Of a stretch of 64,000 nt of DNA, positions 55,138 to 64,000 are shown piece after piece. The notes beneath the pieces are model-generated. The model was not told where the DNA came from. It did no database searches and saw nothing but the letters and a program-made list of their open reading frames with translations. Position 1 is the stretch's first letter. Every line of letters begins with the position of its first letter. Made by a program: the position numbers and the translations under genes. Origin of the DNA: CAVPJW01 sp963705525 (GTDB lineage Bacteria; Acidobacteriota; Vicinamibacteria; Vicinamibacterales; CAVPJW01); the NCBI GenBank assembly GCA_963705525.1, contig CAVPJW010000007.1, positions 806,001-870,000 of the forward strand. Direction: 5' to 3'.

Positions 55138-55460
55138 GATCCCCTCGCCTTCGTGGTCTGTGTCCTGAAGAGTCGGATACCGACGGGCCGGCACGCCGGG
55201 GCGCACATCGCTCGCCGACATTTCCCTGCACAGTTGATGCAGACCAGATATTAAGGTGACAAGAGGGAACGGTCAGGGGTGGCTCGGCCGCCGATCGAGG
55301 AACTCGACGATGAGCGTCGTCAGGCGCGCAGCCGGACAGATGCGGCGGGCAGGAAGTGACGACGGAAACGGATCACGACAGCTCCAGGAACGCAGAACCG
55401 GCATCGCGACATCAGAGCCGGGCCTCGACTTGCCGGTGACACGGCTACAATCGAGAAGCT
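55138..55460. other. Divergent intergenic region
   Basis: No gene is supported in these 323 bases between the DUF2892 gene and the sigma gene. TACAAT at 55446-55451 is a plausible -10 for the sigma gene, only nine bases before its GTG, which implies a very short leader; a matching -35 at standard spacing is not evident, as would fit an ECF-dependent promoter. Confidence 0.4.
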
Positions 55461-56084
55461 GTGACTGTCACCAATCCGAGTGCGGCGCATCTTTCACGCA
55501 GCGACGTGGCGCGCATCGAATATGCGGAGATGGTGCGCCAGGCCGCCGCCGGCGACACCGATGCCATGGAGCGTCTGCTGATGCGTGCGCAGGAAGTGGC
55601 GTATCGATTCAGCCTTCTCGTCTGCGGCCATCCCGAGGATGCCGAGGACGTGATGCAGGACGCCCTACTGAACACGTATCGTCACGTCTCGCAGATCAAG
55701 GACCCGGAGGCATTCCGCACCTGGCTGTACCAGACGGTAAGGAACGCCTGCTTGATGAAGCGGCGCCGACGCGTGGACGAGCCGGCGCATCTGACCTCGA
55801 TTGAGCAGGGTGGAACGGACACGGACGGCGGGCCAGCCCCGGTGGACGTGCCGGACACGCGCCGTCCGGCCGATCAGCGACTCATCGACTCGTGGCAGGG
55901 TGAGCAACTTCGACGTGCCCTGGCAAAACTGACTCCGGGGTATCGCGTGATTGTTGTGCTGCGGGAGATCGAAGGGCTCTCGACGCGGGAAGTGGCGACA
56001 GTCACCGAGTTGTCAGAGGCGAACGTGAAGCAGCGGCTGCACCGCGCAATGATGATGCTGAGAAAGTCGCTGGAGGAGCTATGA
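55461..56084 (+). CDS. ECF sigma-70 family RNA polymerase sigma factor
   Basis: 207 residues. Region 2: EYAEMVRQAAAGDTDAMERLLMRAQEVAYRFSLLVCGHPEDAEDVMQDALLNTYRHVSQIKDPEAFRTWLYQTVRNACLMKRR. Region 4: LTPGYRVIVVLREIEGLSTREVATVTELSEANVKQRLHRAMMMLRKSL. It begins with GTG at 55461. Its stop overlaps the start of a zinc-finger anti-sigma factor, and the multicopper oxidase follows, so metal or redox stress is the likely signal. Confidence 0.93.
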   Translation: MTVTNPSAAHLSRSDVARIEYAEMVRQAAAGDTDAMERLLMRAQEVAYRFSLLVCGHPEDAEDVMQDALLNTYRHVSQIKDPEAFRTWLYQTVRNACLMKRRRRVDEPAHLTSIEQGGTDTDGGPAPVDVPDTRRPADQRLIDSWQGEQLRRALAKLTPGYRVIVVLREIEGLSTREVATVTELSEANVKQRLHRAMMMLRKSLEEL

Positions 56085-56338
56085 CAGGCGCCGTCAGTCC
56101 GGAATGCGCCGCCGTGCTCGGCGGCATCTCTGCGTATCTCGATGGCGAACTCGAAACGACCGAGTGCGAGGCGATCGAGCGACATTATCAGGCGTGCTCG
56201 CGCTGTGCCGCCGTCATTCAGGGCTTGCGCGATACGATCGGGCTCTGTCGCGGCGTGGCGGTCGCTCCGATTCCAGAATCCGTGCGGGAAAGGGCGCAGG
56301 CGAGTATCAGCGCACTACTAAAATCACCCCGGACATAG
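56081..56338 (+). CDS. Zinc-finger (zf-HC2) anti-sigma factor
   Basis: 85 residues, coupled to the sigma gene by ATGA. CAAVLGGISAYLDGELETTECEAIERHYQACSRCAAVIQGLRD contains the His-x3-Cys-x2-Cys zinc motif of the anti-sigma family, in which metal release or thiol oxidation frees the sigma factor. There is no transmembrane helix, so it is a soluble, probably redox- or metal-responsive switch. Confidence 0.92.
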   Translation: MTGAVSPECAAVLGGISAYLDGELETTECEAIERHYQACSRCAAVIQGLRDTIGLCRGVAVAPIPESVRERAQASISALLKSPRT

Positions 56339-56447
56339 TCGCTGCCCATCTGGGTGCAAACGGACGCCGGCGTCGGCCGGGCACCGCCCCTTGTCGGGTT
56401 CTCGCGTGAAACGCATCCGGTTCGACCAGCGCGGACAATACTTCTAT

Positions 56448-58012
56448 ATGCACCGTCGAGACCTCTTCTGCCTTCTCGCCGTCTCTCCCTTGGCCGCCGC
56501 GGCCCGCGGTGCAGGCCTGTTCCCCACCGGTTCCACGTTCGCCCAACTGCCAGGCACAACGCCCGATGTCGAACTCGAACTGACCGCTGCCCCAGGCGCC
56601 GTGTCGCTGTTGCCGGGCGCGCCGACGAATGTGTGGCAATTCACGGGGCGCATTCTTCGCGGGGCCCCGACAACCGCGCAAACGATCGACGACTCGTACC
56701 TCGGGCCAGTGATTCGCGTTCGACGCGGGCAGCGGGTTCGAATCCATTTCCGCAATCAGCTCGGTGAGCCGTCGATCGTCCACTGGCACGGACTCGACGT
56801 ACCCGAACTGGCCGACGGTCATCCGCGCCTCGCCGTGGGGCACGGCGGGGAGTACGTGTACGACTTCGAAGTAACCAATCGCGCGGGTACCTACTGGTAC
56901 CACCCGCATCCGCACATGCGAACGGCCGCCCAGGTCTACCAGGGAATGGCGGGACTGCTCCTCGTGTCGATCCCGAAGAGGACGCGCTCGGTCTGCCGTC
57001 TGGCGAGGGCGAGTTGCTCTGCGTGCTGCAGGATCGCCGCTTCGACGCCGGAAACCAGCTCGTGTATGCGGGCGCTGCCGGCGGCACGGGTCGCGGACGC
57101 GGACGCGGCGGTATGGGTATGGGCGGCGGCATGGCCCAGATGATGGAGACGATGAACGGGTGGCTGGGGGACCGCATGCTGGTAAGCGGGCGCGTGCAGC
57201 CGACGTTCGACGTGGACCGCCGCACCTACCGGGTGCGATTGCTCAACGGCTCCAACGCGCGCATCTACAAGCTCGCATGGAGCACGCAAGCGCCCTTCCT
57301 GCTCGTCGGCAACGACGGCGGCCTGCTCGCCCGCCCTCGCACAATCCGCACGCTGACACTCGCGCCGGGGCAACGCGCGGATGTGATCCTCGACCTGTCC
57401 CAGCAGCGCGCCGGCAACCAGGTGCAGTTGCAGAGCGTCGGCTTCCCCGCCGAAGCCGTTGGCCGCGTCGGCATGATGGGCGAAGCATCACCTGTCGGGC
57501 AGGGCGCGCCACTCGTCCTCATGACACTGCGCGTGTCGGACAAGCAGGGGCCGCGCTACCAGGTGCCGGAGCACCTCTCGGCTGACTCGTTCCAGGCGTC
57601 CACGTCCGCGCCGGTGCGCCGTGTGCCGCTCACGTTCATGCAGATGAACTGGTTTATCGACGGCCGCACCTTCGACATGCGAGACGTGGCCGACGTCGAG
57701 ACCGTCGCGCCTGGCTCCACGCACATCTGGGAGTTCATCAACCAGCCGAACCCGATGGGCATGGCGATGGCCCACCCGATACACCTGCACGGACCACAGT
57801 TCCGTGTCCTGTCACGGACAGGCGGCTCGCCCAATGCGCTCCGCGAGGGGATCCACGACGCGGGCCGGACGGACACCGTGGTCGTGCTTCCGGGAGAGAC
57901 TGTCCGCGTGCAGGTCACCTTCTCCACGCACCCGGGCCTGTATCTCTACCATTGCCACATCCTCGAACACGAGGACATGGGCATGATGCGGAACTTCCGC
58001 ATCCGCGCGTGA
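56448..58012 (+). CDS. Exported multicopper oxidase, frameshifted
   Basis: About 520 residues. MHRRDLFCLLAVSPLAAAARG resembles a twin-arginine signal. Copper ligands: IVHWHGLDVP and TYWYHPHPHM (type 2/3), then HPIHLHGPQF and YLYHCHILEHEDMGMMRNF (type 1/2/3 and axial Met). A Gly/Arg/Met-rich insert (GRGRGRGGMGMGGGMAQMM) near the middle resembles the Met-rich loops of copper-tolerance oxidases such as CueO. One break near 56985 separates QGMAGLLLVS from the rest. It follows the sigma/anti-sigma pair in the same direction and is a likely target of it. Confidence 0.88.
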
Positions 58013-58328
58013 CCCCCGCCCAGTCAGAACGCCGAACTCGAATAGCGCGACCGAAGGACTGTCTGGGATTCGAACCGAAAGAATGCCCGCAATCGCCTGA
58101 TGACGAGAGGCTTAACGGCTGCGAGTTTCGGTGGCCGGGAGGCAGGGATTCGAACTCGGAGCAGGGCCTGTTTCTAACATGGTGATGGCGCGCGACTTCT
58201 GGTGCAAGCGCTTGAATCACCGGCGGTTACGTCGCTCCGTTTCGTTCACTGCCGTCCACCTGAGTCCTCGCGATTCGCCTCCCGTTTTGGAGACATTTTG
58301 GAGACGGCTGAACGCTTCCTTTTATTCG
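58013..58328. other. Gene-free boundary with tRNA-3'-end-like motifs
   Basis: No gene is supported. CTGGGATTCGAACCG (58064-58078) and TGGCCGGGAGGCAGGGATTCGA (58132-58153) both look like the T-arm and acceptor of a tRNA read on the minus strand. The second is a near copy of the start of the 37-bp island repeats. No complete tRNA cloverleaf can be drawn. The restriction/HEPN region starts just beyond, so this is a candidate insertion boundary. Confidence 0.5.
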
Positions 58329-58695
58329 CTACATTCCGCCGCCAAGCAGCGATCGCGCCCGCGCCGCTACTGCATCAATCCGAATGCCGACGCGGTCCAC
58401 GTCGGCTTGTGTCCATCTTTCTGGGTCGGTCCAGGTACTCGGCTTTGGCCTGAAGTTGGTGCGCGAACTCGCGATCCTTGCGCCTGATCGCGACGGCCGC
58501 GTCTGTCCATAGACGAACCAAAACCAGTTCACGATCACGCGCGCGCGAACCGGCGGTCCAATCGACGATGTAGGCCCTCGTCTCGTTGGCCGCCAACAGC
58601 ACGGCCTTCACCGCGGCGTCGGAGCGGTCTTTCTTAGCCGCAAGACGGTCTAACCAGCCACCAACTTGTCCGATTCCATCGAGGAATGCGCCCAT
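58329..58695 (-). CDS. Small hypothetical protein, frameshifted
   Basis: About 121 residues. The first frame gives MGAFLDGIGQVGGWLDRLAAKKDRSDAAVKAVLLAANETRAYIVDW and ELVLVRLWTDAAVAIRRKDREFAHQLQAKAEY. A one-base shift near 58430 continues as WTDPERWTQADVDRVGIRIDAVAARARSLLGGG. The whole is helical and resembles short proteins I associate with restriction and defence loci, but no family name is certain. It is the last gene of the minus-strand group that starts with the AbiEii-like gene. Confidence 0.55.
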
Positions 58696-58722
58696 TCGTT
58701 CCTTTCTACGCGGTGGGGTTTC

Positions 58723-59556
58723 TCAACTCGACGCCAAATCCAGTTTCGGATTTCGCAGGATGATCTGGGCGATGTCCGAAAAGAACGCTACAAGATGAGG
58801 CTTGCCGATGGGTGCCTCGCCAGGGTGGGCGCTGTGATTCCGATACTGAAAGCAGACTTCAAGACGGGCGGCCTGATTGCCGTCGATGAGCTCCATTCCC
58901 TCCATTACGACGATCAGATCCGTATCGAACACCGTCTGCAGCTCCGACATGGTGCTCACACTGAATTCCTTGTTCCACCGCTTGAACTTGCCGGAGGTCT
59001 GGGCCTTCAGAGCTTGTGACGCCTTGTTAAAGGTCCCGAGACCGAGCGCCAGTATTTTGCGTTGAATGCGGTCGATTGCGGCACACCAGCCGAGCACGAT
59101 CGCAGCTCGTACGAAGCCCGCGTTCGCGGCGTCGATTGCTTCCCGGAGGTACTCAGATTCTGCGTCATCCCCAAGCTCGGGGATCACGCTCTGCAGGTCT
59201 GGGTCTTCAGCGTCGTCGAACGCGGCCTGTTTGATTGGAAGCACCAGGCGGTCGTCGAACTTGTGCAGCAGCTGCTTGGTCGCATCGAGATACGACTTCT
59301 TCCGATTGTTCGGGCGACTGACGACGTGGAGGCGCTTCATTCCGGCGGAGATCTCTTCGATGGTCTTCGTAGGAATCTGGAACTTATGCTCAAGGGGACT
59401 TCGAAGATCTTCGACCCAACGTGTTGCGATGGCGTCTGCGAGCTGGCGAGGCGCGGCCTTGCTGACCCTATCACCCGCCAGTTTCGTCACCTGCTGCCTG
59501 AGGTCTTTGAGGTCGGCTTGCAGCTTCGCCAACTTCTCAAGCATCTCCTGCTTCAT
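58723..59556 (-). CDS. HEPN-like protein with N-terminal coiled coil
   Basis: 277 residues. Residues 1-30 (MLEKLAKLQADLKDLRQQVTKLAG) form a coiled coil. A middle region with GFVRAAIVLGWCAAIDRIQRKIL and a C-terminal CFQYRNHSAHPGEAPIGKPHLVAFFSDIAQIIL follow. The RNHSAH at about residues 239-244 fits the Arg-x4-His signature (RNxxxH) of HEPN-fold RNases, where it sits on a helix followed by a Pro/Gly turn. HEPN RNases are common in toxin and anti-phage systems. The ATG at 59556 overlaps the stop of the upstream gene as TAATG, so the two are coupled. Intact, and visibly less GC-rich than the flanking DNA. Confidence 0.6.
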   Translation of the reverse strand: MKQEMLEKLAKLQADLKDLRQQVTKLAGDRVSKAAPRQLADAIATRWVEDLRSPLEHKFQIPTKTIEEISAGMKRLHVVSRPNNRKKSYLDATKQLLHKFDDRLVLPIKQAAFDDAEDPDLQSVIPELGDDAESEYLREAIDAANAGFVRAAIVLGWCAAIDRIQRKILALGLGTFNKASQALKAQTSGKFKRWNKEFSVSTMSELQTVFDTDLIVVMEGMELIDGNQAARLEVCFQYRNHSAHPGEAPIGKPHLVAFFSDIAQIILRNPKLDLASS

Positions 59557-60161
59557 TAGCTGGCTCCAGCGAGGGTCTTGACAAGTTGCCCCAACGCTGT
59601 GAGGCCGTCCGACGAGAGCGCCTGTGGGTCGCCCTGTGGCTCAAGTGGGTTTTTGAAGAGCTTCGCCGTCGCCTCTTGCTTGAAGTTCTTCGCAAAGTTG
59701 GCCTTGTCGTAGAAACCCTTTTCCTGGCAGATCGATCGCACGGCCTCAGGATCGACCGAAAACGTGTTGGACGTAATGGCGTTCTTGAGGGCGAGCAGAA
59801 GAGCCCATTGCGTCTGTCCCTTTGCGATCTTCCCGGGGGTTGGCTCCTTGAGGAAATGAACCTCGTCGTCCTCGACTGTCAACACGGCGCGCAGCTGTTC
59901 CTCGGTGACCGTCGTCTTCTGCATGAAGACTCGTAGCTGTGCGGGCATCGGGATCTTTCCAACCTTACCCTCGCCACCCTTCAAGGGAGCCTCGCTCTCG
60001 TCTTGCTTCTCCTGTTGCGCTTTCACAGAGTGCGGCGGCTTGCCCGATTCGAGCAGCTTCGTCAGAAGCAACTGAAAGCATTGCTGTCTGAACGGCTCGG
60101 GAACAGAGCCTGCGATTGCCGCAATCTCTTGGATTTCATCTTTCAGCTTGTCGTAGTTCAT
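59556..60161 (-). CDS. Unknown partner of the HEPN-like protein
   Basis: 201 residues. The N-terminal MNYDKLKDEIQEIAAIAGSVPEPFRQQCFQLLLTKLLESG is helical, a low-complexity linker (QQEKQDESEAPLKGGEGK) follows, and residues from about 75 (IPMPAQLRVFMQKTTVTEEQLRAVLTVEDDEVHFL, TQWALLLALKNAITSNTFSVDPEAVRSICQEKGFYDKANFAKNFK) resemble a winged-helix-like adaptor. No catalytic motif is seen. It starts at the ATG at 60161 after GAGG, eight bases past the hsdR stop, and its stop overlaps the HEPN start. It may be the HEPN regulator or target sensor, which is inference. Confidence 0.55.
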   Translation of the reverse strand: MNYDKLKDEIQEIAAIAGSVPEPFRQQCFQLLLTKLLESGKPPHSVKAQQEKQDESEAPLKGGEGKVGKIPMPAQLRVFMQKTTVTEEQLRAVLTVEDDEVHFLKEPTPGKIAKGQTQWALLLALKNAITSNTFSVDPEAVRSICQEKGFYDKANFAKNFKQEATAKLFKNPLEPQGDPQALSSDGLTALGQLVKTLAGAS

Positions 60162-60168
60162 TGGGGCC

Positions 60169-63100
60169 TCATGACTGGAGTGTTTCGTACACGTGTTCGA
60201 AGAGGCGCGAGCACTTGGCCGTGTACAGCTCTGGCGTGTAGGCACGCGGCAGCCCCTCGTCGAGTGTGTCCTCGATCGCGAGCTTCACCTGCGCCCGCGC
60301 CTGCGCCTTCTGGCGCCAGTTCAGGACGAGCGCCTGCGCGGACCCGCTCGAGCAGGTGGCGGGCGACCTTCTTGACCTCGTCGCGTTCCTCCGGCGCTCA
60401 GGTCTGGCCCCGGTCGGGTCAGGAGGTCGAACACGGTCAGCTCTTCCTCGGTCAGCTGCTCGCGAACGTGCCGCTGCTGCTCGTCCGAGAGCGCGCGACT
60501 CAGGGCGAGCAGCTCCTTGAACAGGTCGTCGATGTTCCGGCTGCCCGCGTTGTAGGACTCGATCAGCTCCTCGAACTTCGCCAGGTAGTCGGCGCGGGTC
60601 GGGTTGGCGCGGACCAGCGTGTCGAGTTGCGCCCGCACCGCCGCCCGAGAGCTGCTCCAGTTCGACGTTCTTGCGCTTGGTCTTGTCGAAGCGCTTCGCC
60701 AGCGCCTCGAAGTCGATCGCGGAGAGGTCGATGCCGCCCTGGTGGCTCTGACCGTTCCCGCAGCCGTCTGGAATCCGGAAGCCGTCGGCCGCGATCGAGC
60801 GGTCGAGCAGCTCGTTGATCTGCCGTCATGACCGCCGAGATGTCGGCCGGTCCCTCGCCGGTGCGCTCCCGGATCGTGCCGCGCCAATAACGGCGAGACA
60901 CGCGACCCTGCCGGAGAACTCGGCGACGGCTGGGTCGGGCTTGACCGCCTGGTAGAGGGCGTGGCACCACCGCTCGTGGGCGAGGAACTCCTTGCGAAGC
61001 GGGTCCGGCGAGATCAGGCGGTCCACCGCATCGGCGATGCGGCCAGGCGCTCGAGGCTGCCGGTCGGCAACGCCTCGATGGCGGCGAGGTCCACGCCGTG
61101 GCCCAGGCAGAACGCCAGCGGCCGCATCCACGGCCGTCGCAGCTCCTCGACCAGCTGCGCGTTTGTCCCGCACCGGGGTCGCGCCGCCCTGGCCCTTGGC
61201 GTAGATGGCGAGCGCCTTCTCCAGCGACGCGAAGACGTTCGCGTAGTCCACGATCAGGCCGCTGTGCTTGCCCGGGAACACGCGGTTCGCCCGCGCGATG
61301 GTCTGCATCAGCGTGTGGTTCCGCATCGGCTTGTCGAGGTAGATCGTCGAGCAGCTCGGCACGTCGAAGCCGGTCAGCCACATCGCGCACAGGAAGACCA
61401 GCCGCAGCGGGTCGTTCGGGATCCTTGAACTTGCTCGTCCAGCGCCTCGTCGTTCATCCGCCTGCGGTGCGGCGACGATGTCGAGGCCGAGCGCCTTCAT
61501 CTGCTCGATCTCGTTCTGGCCGGGCGAGACGATCAGCGCCATGTCGGTCGTCGTCAGGACGTGCGAGCCGCTGCTGCCAGATCACGCAGGCGCTCAGGGT
61601 CGGCTTCGCCCCGTACGTGCGTCAGCCGTGCGAGCTCCGTCTCGACCCGCGCACGCTCGGCCTGCCAGTGCTTTCGCACCTTGTCGTGCATCCGCAGGGC
61701 GGTGGCCTTGTCGATGGACACGACCATCGCCTTGCCCTGGAACCCGCGCCCGAGGAAGTGGCGGGACGATGTCCTTGGCGATCGTTTCCAGCCGGTCGTC
61801 GCGGGTGATCAGGTGGTACTGCCGTCCGAGCTCCCGTTCGAGACGCTTCTCCTGGTCCTCGTCGAGGTCCGCGGCTTCGATCGAGCGCGTAGATGTCGTC
61901 GTTCAGGTCCGGGTTCTCGAGCCGCAGTTCGGGCGTCCGGTTCTCGTAGAAGAGCCGGACCGTCGCGTCGTCCTCGACCGACTGCTGGAAGTCGTAGATC
62001 GAGACGTAGTCGCCGAAGACCTCGCGGGTGCGCTCCTCGCCGGCGATCAGCGGCGTGCCGGTGAACGCGACGAACAGCGCCTTCGGCAGGGCGGCGCGCA
62101 TGTTGAGCGCCAGCGTGTCGTACTGGCTGCGGTGCGCCTCGTCGGTGAGGACGATCACGTCGGGCCGGTCGCAGAGCATCTCCGGCGTCTGGAACTTGTG
62201 GATCAGCGTGAAGACGTACCGGTGATTGCCCCGCGAGCAGCTCGCGCAGATTCGGCGCCGCTCCCGGCGTGGCAGACTTGCTCTCGCGTCTCGCTGACCG
62301 CGCCGGTCGCCTTGAAGGTCTTGGCGATCTGGTCGTCCAGCTCGACGCGGTCGGTGACGATCACGAACGTCCAGTTGCCTTCGCACTGTGCCGCAGGATC
62401 TTCTGCGCGAAGAAGACCATCGACGAGGCTCTTGCCCGCGCCCTGCGTGTGCCAGAACACGCCGCCGCGACCGTGACCGGCGGCCCGCGCCTCCAGCATC
62501 GGCCGGGATGGCCTTGTTGACGCCGAGCACCTGATGGTTCTGGGCCAGGATCTTGACGCAGGCCAGACCTGTCCTCGGAGAAGAGCGTGAAGTTCTCCAA
62601 CGAGATCGAGCAGGCGCGCCGGGTCGCAGACGCCTCGGAGCATGACCTCCAGCGAGACACGGCGAGGTTCGTCCTCGCGCTCGACGCGCTTCCACTCGAA
62701 GAACCGCTCCCAGTCCGCCGTGAGCGTGCCGACCCGGCTCTCGGTGCCGTTCGAGGCGATGAGCGAGCGCGTTGTACCAGAAGAGCGGCGGGATGCCGTT
62801 CTGCGGGTGCTTGTAGCTGGTGAGGTTGTCGTCGAACGCCTGCTTGGCCGGAACGCCCGGCTTCTTCAGCTCGACCACGACCAGCGGCAGGCCGTTCACG
62901 AATCCGACGAGATCCGGCCGGCAGGTGTAGAGCGACCCCGGTGATCGTCATCTGGCTGACCAGCAGGAAGTCGTTGCCCGCGGTGTTCTGCCAGTCGATG
63001 ACCCGCACCCGCTCGGTCTTCTGTCCGCCGTGCTCGCGGTCCGGCACCGAGACCGGAATGCCGTCCTTCAGCAGCACGTAGACTTCGCGGTTGGCCGCGA

Positions 63101-63363
63101 CAAGGCTCATGGCGGAGCGTTTACGCGAGTTGATCAATCGCTGCGGTGATGGCCTCGGCGGGAGCGTCGGGATTCAGGCGGTCCAGCGCCGTCCGCAGAT
63201 GTGCGGCACAGCACGACCTCGGCCTTCGTCTCGCGCCCAAGCGTCCCGTCGAGCCCAATCACCTCGTCGAAGCGCCGACACCGTCGTCCCAGCCCATCTC
63301 CGCGAGCAGGGCAATCGCGGGCTGTTCGACGAGTTGGTCCTCGGTGTAGGGGTGGGGTGACAT
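60169..63363 (-). pseudogene. hsdR: Type I restriction endonuclease subunit R, many frameshifts
   Basis: The span fits a full HsdR (about 1060 residues). Seen, across shifting frames: MSPHPYTEDQLVEQPAIALLAEMGWD; the nuclease motif region DLVGFVNGLPLVVVELKKPG; Walker A as FWHTQGAGKSLV; NWTFVIVTDRVELDDQIAKTF; VIVLTDEAHRSQYD (DEAH box); FVAFTGTPLIAGEERTREVFGDY; later WLTGFDVPSCSTIYLDKPMRNHTLMQTIARANRVFPGKHSGLIVDYANVF; and FEHVYETLQS at the end. About twenty single-base shifts interrupt it, far denser than anywhere else in the window, while motifs between them stay intact. Either the sequence is poor here or the subunit is dead. HsdM and HsdS are not in the window. Confidence 0.85.
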
Positions 63364-63367
63364 CGGG

Positions 63368-64000
63368 TTACGTAAGGCTCAGCAGCTTCTGGACAAGCTC
63401 GAACGCACGCCGCGCGTGCATGGCGCGTTCGCCGTCGTCGGTCGAATCGTGAAAGATGGCGAGCTGCTGCGGACCATAGTGTTCGACGGTCTTGAATTTC
63501 TCCCGCAGAATTTCGATCGACGCGGCAACGAGCGGATCCTCATGCCGTGACCGCCAGTCCGCGGCCACAACCTCGATGGCGTCCGGATACTCGTCGAGAC
63601 AATAGCAGAGGTCGTAGACATCCTTCGGTTTGTCCCGGCCCGCCAGGGCGTGGGCTTTCATGATGATGAAGTCCGGAAGCGACGCGACCTGGAGCCGCAC
63701 GGTGTTCGTCGCTCCGGAGATCATCTGGCCCTCGAACTCGATGCTCTCCGGGTGTTCGAATGCGGCGGCGCAGGCCGGAAACCGCAGGACCCGGAAGCCC
63801 TCGACGAGCTTCGGGTGGTTCTTCTTCAGTTTCACGTCGGCAGGCGCCAGGAACTCGACTTCAACCCGTCACCGGCACCTCGCCGTCGCCGAGGTCCACC
63901 GTCGTGACCAGCTGGAAGTCCTTGTCACCCTTGTCGTAGCGGCCGGTGTCGAGCAGGAGCTTCAGAAGTTCCGCGTACCGACCGTCGCCGAGCTTGGCGG
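63368..64000 (-). CDS. AbiEii-like nucleotidyltransferase toxin (partial, frameshifted)
   Basis: The visible part is about 210 residues, running off the end of the window. The upstream frame gives LGDGRYAELLKLLLDTGRYDKGDKDFQLVTTVDLGDG, then after a shift near 63870 VEFLAPADVKLKKNHPKLVEGFRVLRFPACAAAFEHPESIEFEG, and then QVASLPDFIIMKAHALAGRDKPKDVYDLCYCL. The last stretch (Ile-Met-Lys-x2-Ala plus Lys-Asp-x-Tyr-Asp) is characteristic of AbiEii/AbiGii nucleotidyltransferases, which modify tRNA and cause abortive infection. The N-terminal catalytic motif lies beyond the end. It ends four bases before hsdR, in the same direction. Confidence 0.65.

Noticed and set aside
58013..58200. A complete tRNA gene
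   Set aside because: Only T-arm-like pieces are present; no D-arm, anticodon arm or matching acceptor stem could be drawn.

Overview
The window reads as a high-GC (mid-60s percent by eye) chromosomal segment of an Acidobacteriota bacterium, probably from the Vicinamibacteria lineage. This is inferred, not proven. The supporting signs are two very long FtsX/MacB-type permeases of the kind expanded in Acidobacteria, two Ser/Thr kinases with TolB/FlgO-like and TPR tails, a three-gene succinate dehydrogenase of the Mycobacterium Sdh1 type, and many small secreted or membrane enzymes. Roughly a quarter of the genes carry single-base frameshifts. Where I could fix the position they are clean one-base insertions or deletions inside otherwise conserved coding sequence. 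Indel-prone sequencing is therefore as likely as real decay, and I annotate such genes across the break.

Layout. 0-7 kb: tail of a synthetase thioesterase, a secreted amidohydrolase coupled to a Ser/Thr kinase, a secreted phytase-like esterase and an aldo/keto reductase. 7-12 kb: a pyruvate-kinase-like protein, then a coupled pair made of a cyclic-nucleotide-domain histidine kinase and a response regulator fused to a cysteine-less thioredoxin-reductase-like enzyme. 12-18.6 kb: ArsR regulator plus SRPBCC protein, an ECF sigma operon, the succinate dehydrogenase operon and a TPR protein. 18.6-22.3 kb: an Lrp regulator, class V aminotransferase and amino-acid permease cassette, bracketed by two 168-bp direct repeats of the 3' end of the TPR gene. 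22.5-41.3 kb: amidohydrolase, second Ser/Thr kinase, PIN toxin-antitoxin pair, outer-membrane protein, two large ABC permeases, metallo-hydrolase, dCTP deaminase, a DUF3553/GIY-YIG-like fusion next to GreB, and small lipocalin-like and DHFR-like proteins.

41.6-46.3 kb looks like an integrated island: 37-bp direct repeats resembling a tRNA 3' end flank a PAP2 phosphatase, a secreted protein, a family-39 glycosyltransferase and an integrase remnant next to the right repeat. 46.2-53.9 kb is one long minus-strand operon (TolC, adaptor, RND pump, universal stress protein, DUF2892, OsmC, DUF302), mostly joined by ATGA overlaps. 54-58 kb continues the stress theme with a PIG-L deacetylase, another DUF2892 protein, an ECF sigma/zinc-finger anti-sigma pair and a multicopper oxidase.

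58-64 kb is an accessory region entered through another tRNA-3'-end-like motif. It holds a small orphan, a protein with a HEPN-like RNxxxH motif translationally coupled to an unknown partner, a type I restriction subunit (hsdR) broken by about twenty frameshifts, and an AbiEii-like nucleotidyltransferase running off the end. The best candidates for something new are the HEPN pair in the restriction locus, the repeat-bracketed amino-acid cassette, the 37-bp-repeat island, and the redox-output two-component pair.
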